A stretch of 64,000 nt of DNA. It comes from an uncultured Bacteroidia bacterium (GTDB lineage Bacteria > Bacteroidota > Bacteroidia > Bacteroidales > UBA932). Positions within the stretch are counted from its first letter, which is position 1. Every line of letters starts with the position of its first letter. Below, in pieces: positions 57,573 to 64,000 of this stretch. The stretch is taken from assembly GCA_902784435.1 (NCBI GenBank), contig CACZUR010000008.1, positions 1 to 64,000 of the forward strand. The letters run 5' to 3'. Under the pieces are notes generated by a model. The model ran no database searches and was not told the DNA's origin. It saw only the letters and a program-made list of their open reading frames with translations. A program made the position numbers and the translations under genes.

Positions 57573-59711
57573 ATGAAACGGATCTTTCTGCTGTTGGCGC
57601 TGCTGCTTGGCAGTATTTCCCTATGTGGACAGGAAGTGCGGGACACCTTGGATGCCTCGCGCATTTCCGCTATCCGGGAAAAGATGCGAAACACCACCCA
57701 GACCGGCCTGATGCACATAGAAAGCAAGCAGCTCAATTCCGGCGTGGCCCTTTTCGGCACGCCGGACGTGATCAAGAAACTGCAGATGCTGCCCGGCGTG
57801 GCAGCCGGTAACGAACTCATGAGCGGGTTGTATGTGCACGGCGGCGACGGCAACGACAATCTGTTTCTCCTGGACGGCGTTCCCCTGTACAATATCAGCC
57901 ATTTCGGCGGCTTCTTCTCCAGCTTTAACACGGATGTCATTGACAATCTGGACTTTTACAAGAGCGGTTTTCCGGCCCGCTACGGCGGCAGGATGTCCTC
58001 GGTGGTAGATGTGGAAACCCGTGAGGGCAACCTGCAGGAGTATCACGGCAGCTTTTCGCTGGGCCTGATAGACGGCCGCATCCAGCTGGAGGGCCCTATA
58101 GTCAAGGGAAAGACGTCCTTCAACCTGGGCCTGAGGCGCAGCTGGATGGAGGTGGTTACCGTACCGGCCATCCTCTATGCCAATCACCGCAACGGAGAAA
58201 ACGAAAGCGTGAACGGCGGCTATGCCATGTGGGACATCAACGCCCGCATCACCCATCACCTGAACGGCCGCCACATACTCAATGCCAGCCTGTACACCGG
58301 GGCTGATAACCTCCGGGCCGGCCTGGAGCAAAAGGAGTTTGCCCAGGATGCCGACGGCGGGCAGCACAGCGGAGATTCCCGGATGAGCACGCGGGTGAAG
58401 TGGGGGAGTCTCCTGACATCGGTATCGGAGCAATATCAGTTCTCCAAGCAGCTGAAAATGAGGAATTTGCTGTATTACTCCCGGAGCAGTTCGGACACGG
58501 GTTATGACTTTGGCATCTGGAACCTGGGTCAGGACGGGGAAAGCCTCACCGCCATGAACGACAACGACTTGTGCTATGTGCGCGAGCTGGGCCTTTCTTC
58601 CAACTGGGACTGGTATCCCAATATGTACCATCACGTGCGGTACGGACTGTCCGGGCAGTATCACTGGTATCATTCCAGCCGCTCCTTCACCTCTTCCACC
58701 ACCACCAACGGGCAGCTGGACAGGGAATCGGCCGATGCGGACGCCGCCGGCTACCACGCCTTTGAGCCGGCCCTGTATGCCGAGGACGAAATCTTCCTGC
58801 GCTACAACCTTACCCTGAATGCCGGCCTTCGCTTCGTGCTGTTTTCCACGCCCGGAAAGGTATGGCCTTCGGTGGAGCCCCGGATGGCCTTTAAATGGCT
58901 TGTGAACCATTGGATATCGGCCAAGATTTCCTATACGCGGATGAGCCAGTTTGCGCACCTGGTGGCTGCCATGTACATGGACCTGCCTTCCAACGCCTGG
59001 ATGCCCTCTACCGCCAGTGCCCGTCCCATGATCAGCGACCAGATCGCCGGCGGTCTCTATCTTACGCCCTGGCCGCATGTACGTCTGAACCTGGAAGGCT
59101 GGTATAAGACCATGGACCGCATCTTGGTGTACAACGGCAGCAATACCTTTGTTCCGCCGGTGACGGAGTGGGAGAAAAGTTTCACGGAGGGCAGGGGAGA
59201 ATCCTACGGAATGGAGCTGGAAGCCAGCTACGAGACAGAGAAACTGTCCTTGTCGGCCTACTATACGCTTTCCTGGAACAAACGGAATTTTGATGCCATC
59301 TACGGGGGATGGTACCTGGACCGCAACGATAATCGGCACAAAATCAATTTGGTAGCCTCTTGGCACTTCCACAAATACTGGGAGCTTTTTGCCAACTGGA
59401 ATTACCACAGCGGCAACCGCATCACCTTCCCCTCGCACTACATCGCGGAGGATGAGGGCCGGCGCTATCTGTACGACCGGCCGTACAATACGCAGCTTCC
59501 CTCCTACCATCGGCTGGACCTGGGGCTGGACTACAACCGGCCCCTGAAAAGCGGACGCACCTTCAAGATGAACATCAGCGTTTACAATGCCTATAACCAC
59601 CTGAATGCGTCCCTGGCTTTCCTGCGCACCGACAAGGACGGCAACTTCAGCGGCTTGGCCTACGGCCTGGTGCCCATCATCCCCACCGTTACCTTCACCT
59701 ACAAGTTCTGA
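57573..59711 (+). CDS. TonB-dependent receptor-like outer-membrane protein
   Basis: Outer-membrane protein of 712 residues with signal peptide (ISLCGQ cleavage region). After it the chain goes nearly straight into a plug-like domain (VIKKLQMLPGVAAGNELMSG, then LFLLDGVPLYNISHFGGFFS, GFPARYGGRMSSVVDV) and a 22-strand-type barrel ending in VTFTYKF. The N-terminal regulatory-like domain usual in such receptors is missing, but a similar domain is encoded separately in the preceding gene. The stop overlaps the DUF4249 start by one base (TGATG), so receptor and lipoprotein are coupled. The substrate is unknown. Confidence 0.87.
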   Translation: MKRIFLLLALLLGSISLCGQEVRDTLDASRISAIREKMRNTTQTGLMHIESKQLNSGVALFGTPDVIKKLQMLPGVAAGNELMSGLYVHGGDGNDNLFLLDGVPLYNISHFGGFFSSFNTDVIDNLDFYKSGFPARYGGRMSSVVDVETREGNLQEYHGSFSLGLIDGRIQLEGPIVKGKTSFNLGLRRSWMEVVTVPAILYANHRNGENESVNGGYAMWDINARITHHLNGRHILNASLYTGADNLRAGLEQKEFAQDADGGQHSGDSRMSTRVKWGSLLTSVSEQYQFSKQLKMRNLLYYSRSSSDTGYDFGIWNLGQDGESLTAMNDNDLCYVRELGLSSNWDWYPNMYHHVRYGLSGQYHWYHSSRSFTSSTTTNGQLDRESADADAAGYHAFEPALYAEDEIFLRYNLTLNAGLRFVLFSTPGKVWPSVEPRMAFKWLVNHWISAKISYTRMSQFAHLVAAMYMDLPSNAWMPSTASARPMISDQIAGGLYLTPWPHVRLNLEGWYKTMDRILVYNGSNTFVPPVTEWEKSFTEGRGESYGMELEASYETEKLSLSAYYTLSWNKRNFDAIYGGWYLDRNDNRHKINLVASWHFHKYWELFANWNYHSGNRITFPSHYIAEDEGRRYLYDRPYNTQLPSYHRLDLGLDYNRPLKSGRTFKMNISVYNAYNHLNASLAFLRTDKDGNFSGLAYGLVPIIPTVTFTYKF

Positions 59712-60763
59712 TGAAAAAACTGCTGCATATCGTCCTGGGTATCCTGCTCTTGGCCATTCCGTCCTGCGAAATTCCCTTTACGCTGGACCAGGAAGGGCAG
59801 CCGCGCATCTATCTGCAGTGCATTGCCGACACCCAGGACGTGCACCTGTCGCCCCGCTATGCCTCCGCCGTGGGAGACCCTGCCGGCGCCCTGCAGGATT
59901 TGCAGATAGACCTGCGTGTGAACGGGGAACCGGTCCCGGTGAAGGCCCTGGAGGGTGGGGATTATTATGGAAATGCGGTCCTGAAAGAGGGAGACCGGGT
60001 GCAGGTGCGCATGCAGGCCGCCGGCGTGGATGCCGTGGAGGGGTATAGTGTCATGCCGGCCGCCCCGGTGGTGCAGGATGTGAAGCTGGAAAATGTGCAG
60101 GCCGATACCATCAAGGCTACGCGCGTTTCCCTCACGCTGGACCATGCCCCCGGGGAGGCCGAGTACTACGGAATTCAGATCCTCTCCTTCAACGAGGTGC
60201 ATTATCTGGACGGCACGTCAGACGGGTTTCATACCTACCTGACCCCCGGTTACTACTTAACTGCGGCCGAGAGCGTAAACATGGACCTGGAGGATTTCAT
60301 GCAGGTAAACTACTACGGCATGGTGCTGGGCGGCCGTACCTTTGCACCGCTTACCCTGGTCACCCAGAAGCAGTTCGACGGCCCTGTATACAGTTTTTAC
60401 CTGAATTCCTTCGATGCAACCATCCTGGACCGGATCCGGGGCAGCATGCCGGGCGGCAGCACCGGTGTGGCCGGCGGCGGCATCGTGAGCGGGGAAGTGG
60501 GCGGTGGAACGGGCAGCCAGCCCCTGGATCCCGGAAAGATGCCCGTGGGGATGGACACGCGGTACTACGTGTTCCTGTCCCGGCTTTCGCCGGAATGCTA
60601 TCATTACGCCAGGGCGCTATACCAGAGCAACTTCGACTTCCTTAGCAATATGGGCCTCACACCGGCCAATTTCACCTGGAGCAATGTGTCCGGCGGCCTG
60701 GGATTCGTAGGCGCCATGGCCACGGTGCAACTCCCGGTCATAGAAATTCCCAAAGAAAATTAA
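59711..60763 (+). CDS. DUF4249 lipoprotein
   Basis: Predicted surface or periplasmic lipoprotein of 350 residues (lipobox IPSC, C19). A beta-rich N-terminal domain with a CarboxypepD-like fold (about 25-120) and the later FHTYLTPGYY and YYVFLSRLSPECYHYARAL segments fit DUF4249, a Bacteroidota family typically encoded after a TonB-dependent receptor. A Gly/Ser-rich loop is near residues 239-265. Probably a receptor-associated component, analogous to SusD in position only. Confidence 0.85.
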   Translation: MKKLLHIVLGILLLAIPSCEIPFTLDQEGQPRIYLQCIADTQDVHLSPRYASAVGDPAGALQDLQIDLRVNGEPVPVKALEGGDYYGNAVLKEGDRVQVRMQAAGVDAVEGYSVMPAAPVVQDVKLENVQADTIKATRVSLTLDHAPGEAEYYGIQILSFNEVHYLDGTSDGFHTYLTPGYYLTAAESVNMDLEDFMQVNYYGMVLGGRTFAPLTLVTQKQFDGPVYSFYLNSFDATILDRIRGSMPGGSTGVAGGGIVSGEVGGGTGSQPLDPGKMPVGMDTRYYVFLSRLSPECYHYARALYQSNFDFLSNMGLTPANFTWSNVSGGLGFVGAMATVQLPVIEIPKEN

Positions 60764-60770
60764 AATAAAT

Positions 60771-60801
60771 TTTGCGAATTCCGGAAAAGATGCTACCTTT
60801 G
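60771..60801 (+). promoter_or_regulatory. tRNA-Val promoter (TTTG, 19 bases, TACCTTTG)
   Basis: TTTG at 60771-60774 and TACCTTTG at 60794-60801, 14 bases before the mature tRNA. Confidence 0.75.
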
Positions 60802-60815
60802 CATTCCCCAAACAC

Positions 60816-60890
60816 AGGGGCGTAGCTCAGCTGGTTTAGAGCGCTTCAGTCACATTGAAGAGGTCATCGGTTCGAATCCGATCGTCCCTA
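60816..60890 (+). tRNA. tRNA-Val (anticodon CAC)
   Basis: Acceptor stem AGGGGCG with CGTCCCT (one G-U pair), D-stem GCTC/GAGC, anticodon stem CTTCA/TGAAG with loop GTCACAT (anticodon CAC, codon GUG), and T-arm ATCGG/CCGAT. CCA not encoded. The last three bases are the stop codon of the opposite-strand murU-like gene. Identity rests on the anticodon, with U33 in place. Confidence 0.85.
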
Positions 60891-61640
60891 CTCCCAAAGC
60901 CCGGTTTCCCGGGCTTTTTTTTCTGCTTCCGCCAGCGTATCCAGCTTGCCCACATCCACCAGGGTCAGACCCCGGGCTACCGCACCGTAGATGGGATAGC
61001 GGGCGCAGGCCTCCAGGTAAAAATCCATGATGGGGAACCGGTCCGGAACCTTCAGCTGGTCAAAGACTTCGAAAATCTCCGGAGAAATATTATGGATACC
61101 GGAAAAGGCATAGCGCAGACAGGCCTCCGGCTTCAGGTCCGGGAAAGGGGAACGTACCTCGCCGGTGGCCACGTTGGTCCAGCCCACCAGCCGCATGTCC
61201 TCCGGGCGGAACAGCAGGTAACGCTGGGTTTCGCGCTCGCTCACCAGCAAGTTGGCCAGGGCACCGGGACGCGTCTGGGCGCGGAACCAGGCGATGTCCA
61301 GGTTGGAGATAATGTCCACGTTGTGCACCAGGAAAGGCTCGCTCCCGGGCAGGAGCAGCGGCCTGGCATGGCGGATGCCGCCGCCGGTTTCCAAAAGGGC
61401 CTCCGACTCGTCTGAAATGCTTATTCTTACCCCGAAATCGTGTGTGGTCAGGTATTCCCGGATGAGCTCCGGGAAATGGTGGATGTTTACCACCAGTTCC
61501 GTGTAGCCGGCATTCCGGAGCTTGGAAATCACATGGTACAGCAGGGGCTGTCCGCACAGGGGCACAAGTGCCTTGGGAAGGGTGTCCGTCAGGGGTTTCA
61601 GCCGGGTGCCCAGTCCGGCGGCAAAGATCATGGCCTTCAT
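60888..61640 (-). CDS. MurU/mannose-1-phosphate guanylyltransferase-like sugar nucleotidyltransferase
   Basis: Nucleotidyltransferase of 250 residues: nucleotide-binding signature MIFAAGLGTRLKPLT (4-18), KALVPLCGQPLL, and metal-binding HNVDI near 106-110. The closest functional analogue by context is MurU, which makes UDP-MurNAc from MurNAc-1-phosphate in peptidoglycan recycling, as the gene follows an AmgK-like kinase with a one-base gap. Mannose-1-phosphate guanylyltransferase is the alternative from sequence alone. Its final codons run through the tRNA-Val terminator, and the stop overlaps the tRNA 3' end. Confidence 0.85.
   Translation of the reverse strand: MKAMIFAAGLGTRLKPLTDTLPKALVPLCGQPLLYHVISKLRNAGYTELVVNIHHFPELIREYLTTHDFGVRISISDESEALLETGGGIRHARPLLLPGSEPFLVHNVDIISNLDIAWFRAQTRPGALANLLVSERETQRYLLFRPEDMRLVGWTNVATGEVRSPFPDLKPEACLRYAFSGIHNISPEIFEVFDQLKVPDRFPIMDFYLEACARYPIYGAVARGLTLVDVGKLDTLAEAEKKARETGLWE
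60897..60922 (+). terminator. tRNA-Val terminator, inside the 3' end of the murU-like gene
   Basis: Stem AAGCCCGG (60897-60904) with CCGGGCTT (60909-60916), a 4-base loop and a T8 run. It directly follows tRNA-Val on the plus strand and at the same time encodes the last residues of the opposite-strand gene. Confidence 0.85.
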
Positions 61641-61641
61641 C

Positions 61642-63060
61642 CTACAGCATCTTTTCCAGGTTCAGCTCCCGGTGTGTGAGCACCACTTTTACGTCGTAGC
61701 GGTCTGCCAGGTGCCGGGCCAGATGCTCTGCACAGTAGACGGACCGGTGCTGCCCGCCCGTGCAGCCGAAGCACACCTGCAGGTTGGTGAATTTGCGTTC
61801 GATGAAGCGCTGCACGTGGGCGTCCGTGAGTTTGTACACACTGTCCAGGAACAGGTTCACTTCGCCGTCGTCTTCCAGGAACTGGATCACTTCCGGGTCT
61901 GTCCCGTTGAATTGCCGATAATACTCGTATTTCCCGGGATTGTTGATGGCGCGGCAGTCGAAGACATAGCCGCCTCCGTTTCCCGTGGTATCGGCCGGAA
62001 TGCCTTTCTTGTAGGCAAAACTGTAAATGTGCACCTTCAGGCGGTCCTGGCCCATCTCGTTGAGCTGGGGCATCACGGACAGCTCCTGCAGGAGGCCGTT
62101 CAGGTAGGGATATTCCGTGAAGGGCGTCTGCAGCAAGGTCCTGAGGTTTTGCAGGGCATAGGGAATGCTGGAGAGGAAGTGCGGCTTCTTTTCGAAATAG
62201 CCGCGGAAACCGTAGGCCCCCAGCACCTGCAGCGTGCGAAACAGCACAAACAGACGCAGCCGGCTGCGGAATTGCTCCTTATCCACCTGCTTGAACTCCT
62301 GCAGGGCATCCAGGTAGGCGTCTATGAGTTCCTGCTTCAGCTGTTCCGGGAAGCGGGAGCGGGCCTGCCAGATAAAAGAGGCTACGTCGTAATAGATGGG
62401 GCCCCGCCGGCCGCCTTGATAGTCGATGAACCAGGGCTCCCCGTCTTTGATCATGACATTGCGGGCCTGGAAATCCCGGTACAGGAACGTGTTGTCTTGC
62501 TCCAGCAGCAGATCCGCCTTGAATTGCTCGAAGTCTTCCTGGAGCTGAATTTCGTTGAATTCCAGTCCGGTGGCCTTGAGGAAACAGTATTTGAAGTAAT
62601 TCAGGTCGAAATCGACCATCCGGGCGTCGAAAGCCTCCTGCGGATAGCAGACACTCCAGTCCAGGCCCTCGCCGCCCAGGAACTGGAGGCGGGGCAGCTG
62701 CCGGATGGTTTGCAGCAGCAGTTGTTTTTCGGGGGCGGAGTAGAAACCGTTTTCCCGGCCATGGGCCAGCAGGTCGAACAGCACCTGGTCTCCCAGGTCT
62801 TCCTGCAGATAGGCCAGGCCGTCCTCGCTTACCGCCAGTACCGCCGGAACATGGAGACCCTTGCTCCGGAAATGCCGGGACAGTGCAATGAAAGCGTGGT
62901 TTTCCTGCTGTGAAGTGCCCACGACGCCAATCAGGCTCTGCGGACCGCCCGACAGGCGGAAATAACGCCGATGGCTGCCGGAGGTGGGAAACTCCTGCAC
63001 CTGGGAGAGCGGCTGCCCGGTATAGGACTCGAAAAGGGGTTTCAGGATGGTTTGCGGCAT
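61642..63060 (-). CDS. Fused sugar kinase (AmgK-like) and RapZ C-terminal domain protein
   Basis: Protein of 472 residues made of two known halves. Residues about 1-330 are an aminoglycoside-phosphotransferase-type kinase like AmgK (anhydro- or N-acetylmuramate kinase): GSHRRYFRL, catalytic YRDFQARNVM (D near 200) and metal site FIDYQGGRRGP. Residues about 345-472 match the C-terminal domain of E. coli RapZ: KVHIYSFAYKKGIP, VFDCRAINNPG and GCTGGQHRSVY near 431-441. The RapZ N-terminal Walker-A kinase domain is absent. In E. coli this C-terminal domain binds the GlmZ sRNA and glucosamine-6-phosphate. It lies one base before the MurU-like gene and 5 bases after the metallopeptidase gene. Confidence 0.9.
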   Translation of the reverse strand: MPQTILKPLFESYTGQPLSQVQEFPTSGSHRRYFRLSGGPQSLIGVVGTSQQENHAFIALSRHFRSKGLHVPAVLAVSEDGLAYLQEDLGDQVLFDLLAHGRENGFYSAPEKQLLLQTIRQLPRLQFLGGEGLDWSVCYPQEAFDARMVDFDLNYFKYCFLKATGLEFNEIQLQEDFEQFKADLLLEQDNTFLYRDFQARNVMIKDGEPWFIDYQGGRRGPIYYDVASFIWQARSRFPEQLKQELIDAYLDALQEFKQVDKEQFRSRLRLFVLFRTLQVLGAYGFRGYFEKKPHFLSSIPYALQNLRTLLQTPFTEYPYLNGLLQELSVMPQLNEMGQDRLKVHIYSFAYKKGIPADTTGNGGGYVFDCRAINNPGKYEYYRQFNGTDPEVIQFLEDDGEVNLFLDSVYKLTDAHVQRFIERKFTNLQVCFGCTGGQHRSVYCAEHLARHLADRYDVKVVLTHRELNLEKML

Positions 63061-63065
63061 GGAAC

Positions 63066-63935
63066 CTACAGCTGGTTTTCCCGGATGGAGAAGGTGTCTC
63101 CCTGGCGGATGTCGCCGGTGGATAGGCCTTTCTTTAACCAGCGCATGCGCTGCTGAGCGGTACCGTGCGTGAAGGATTCTTCCACGGCATAGCCTTGCGC
63201 TTTCTTCTGCAGGTAGTCGTCGCCGATGACCGAGGCGCAGCGGATGGCCTCTTCCAGGTCTCCGTCTTCCAGCGAGCCGAACAGGGCGCTCTCGTAGTGG
63301 CCCCAGACGCCGGCATAGAAGTCTGCCTGGAGCTCGATGCGCACGCTCATGCGGTTGGCATCGGACTTGCTCATGCGGGCCATCTGCTTGTGGGCCTGGT
63401 CCAGGGTGCCCAGCACATGCTGTACGTGGTGACCCACCTCATGGGCGATGACGTAGGCGTAGGCAAAGTCTCCGTCGGCCCCCAGCTGCTGCTTCATGCT
63501 GGAGAAGAAGGACAGGTCTATGTAAAGCTTTTCGTCTGCGCTGCAGTAGAAGGGCCCCATGGCTGCCTGGCCCTGCCCGCAGGCGGTGGAAGTGCTGCCG
63601 GTGTACAGCACCAGGGTAGGGGCCTTGTAGGCACCCAGGCCGTTCTGCTGGAAATACCGGTTCCAGACATCTTCCGTAGAAGCCAGGATCTGGCGGGAGA
63701 ACTTGGCCAGGGCCTCGTTCTCTTCCGTGGGCTCGTAACTGTTCTGGGTGCTGATGCCCTCCAGGCCCCCGGACTGGACCACCTGCTGGAATACATCGCC
63801 CAGGTTTCCGCCCATCAGGAGCGTGATAATGGCCACGATGGCAATGCCGCCGATACCCAGGCCGGCCTTGCCGCCGCCGGACAGTCCCCGGCGGTCTTCT
63901 ACATTGGAGCTTTCGCGTCTTCCGTCAAGTTTCAT
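63066..63935 (-). CDS. Neutral zinc metallopeptidase (YpfJ/KPN_02809 family)
   Basis: Membrane-anchored protein of 289 residues. A basic cytoplasmic start (MKLDGRRESSNVEDRR), a Gly-rich stretch and one membrane helix (about 26-45) precede a secreted domain with the zinc motif HEVGHH near 165-170 and downstream ELQADFYAG (third ligand). The length and MKLDGRR start match the YpfJ group (PF04228); the substrate is unknown. It is the first gene of the run with the kinase-RapZ and MurU-like genes. Confidence 0.93.
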   Translation of the reverse strand: MKLDGRRESSNVEDRRGLSGGGKAGLGIGGIAIVAIITLLMGGNLGDVFQQVVQSGGLEGISTQNSYEPTEENEALAKFSRQILASTEDVWNRYFQQNGLGAYKAPTLVLYTGSTSTACGQGQAAMGPFYCSADEKLYIDLSFFSSMKQQLGADGDFAYAYVIAHEVGHHVQHVLGTLDQAHKQMARMSKSDANRMSVRIELQADFYAGVWGHYESALFGSLEDGDLEEAIRCASVIGDDYLQKKAQGYAVEESFTHGTAQQRMRWLKKGLSTGDIRQGDTFSIRENQL

Positions 63936-63975
63936 ATCTTTTTTGCTTTGTTATACAAATATGGCAAAAAAATTG

Positions 63976-63983
63976 TACATTTG
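63976..63983 (+). promoter_or_regulatory. Promoter -7 box (TACATTTG) facing out of the window
   Basis: Matches TAnnTTTG on the plus strand in the last 65 bases, which hold no gene. It probably serves a gene starting just beyond the right edge, divergent from the metallopeptidase. Confidence 0.45.
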
Positions 63984-64000
63984 CTGCAATTGAAACAAAT

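Overview
The window looks like a chromosomal segment of a high-GC member of the Bacteroidota, most likely Bacteroidales. The signs are a SusC/SusD polysaccharide-utilisation locus, SusC-like and DUF4249-type outer-membrane genes, almost no Shine-Dalgarno sequences, and a recurring Bacteroidota promoter (TTG or TTTG, 19-22 bases, then TAnnTTTG) in front of many genes and all three tRNAs. Coding density is very high. There are no rRNA genes, recognisable transposases, phage genes or CRISPR arrays.

Layout. 1-7.74 kb: leftward fructan-type PUL (susC, susD, a DUF4960 surface protein, and a GH32 enzyme cut by the window edge), with a cluster of repeats upstream of susC. 7.9-15.1 kb: ruvC, a large Gly/Met-rich outer-membrane protein, rluD, a PASTA protein, lnt and tRNA-Gln. 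15.2-20.4 kb: a small RHH-like protein, a two-thioredoxin periplasmic protein, coaD, ung and lon. 20.6-30.8 kb: HU, a 30-residue basic protein, rng, alr, a YugP-type protease, a DJ-1 protein, tadA, engB, prs, a membrane PHP-like protein, der and nadE. 30.8-44 kb: xseAB running into a complete alpha-glucan (glycogen) gene set: branching enzyme, debranching-type protein, GT4, GH57, and one 1411-residue polypeptide that fuses a GT3 glycogen synthase to a GT35 phosphorylase; then ribF. 44-54.2 kb: agcS, greA, HIT, a degenerate thioredoxin lipoprotein, tsaB, cvpA, ileS, a DksA-like protein, lspA, an EF-hand protein and a tyrosine phosphatase. 54.2-56.3 kb: nitroreductase, psuG between two copies of a 92-bp palindromic element, tRNA-Ser. 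56.3-60.8 kb: a three-gene outer-membrane receptor set. 60.8-64 kb: tRNA-Val, a MurU-like nucleotidyltransferase, an AmgK-like kinase fused to a RapZ C-terminal domain, and a zinc metallopeptidase.

How the genes work together. The PUL should bind, import and cut fructan at the cell surface. The glycogen genes cover polymerisation, branching, debranching and phosphorolysis. The GT3 synthase is the UDP-glucose type, so no ADP-glucose pyrophosphorylase gene is needed nearby. The kinase/nucleotidyltransferase pair resembles the AmgK-MurU route of cell-wall sugar recycling, here with an attached domain that in E. coli RapZ senses glucosamine-6-phosphate. The least explained items are this kinase-RapZ fusion, the synthase-phosphorylase fusion, the paired 92-bp elements around psuG, and a perfect 19-bp inverted repeat lying in frame inside ileS.
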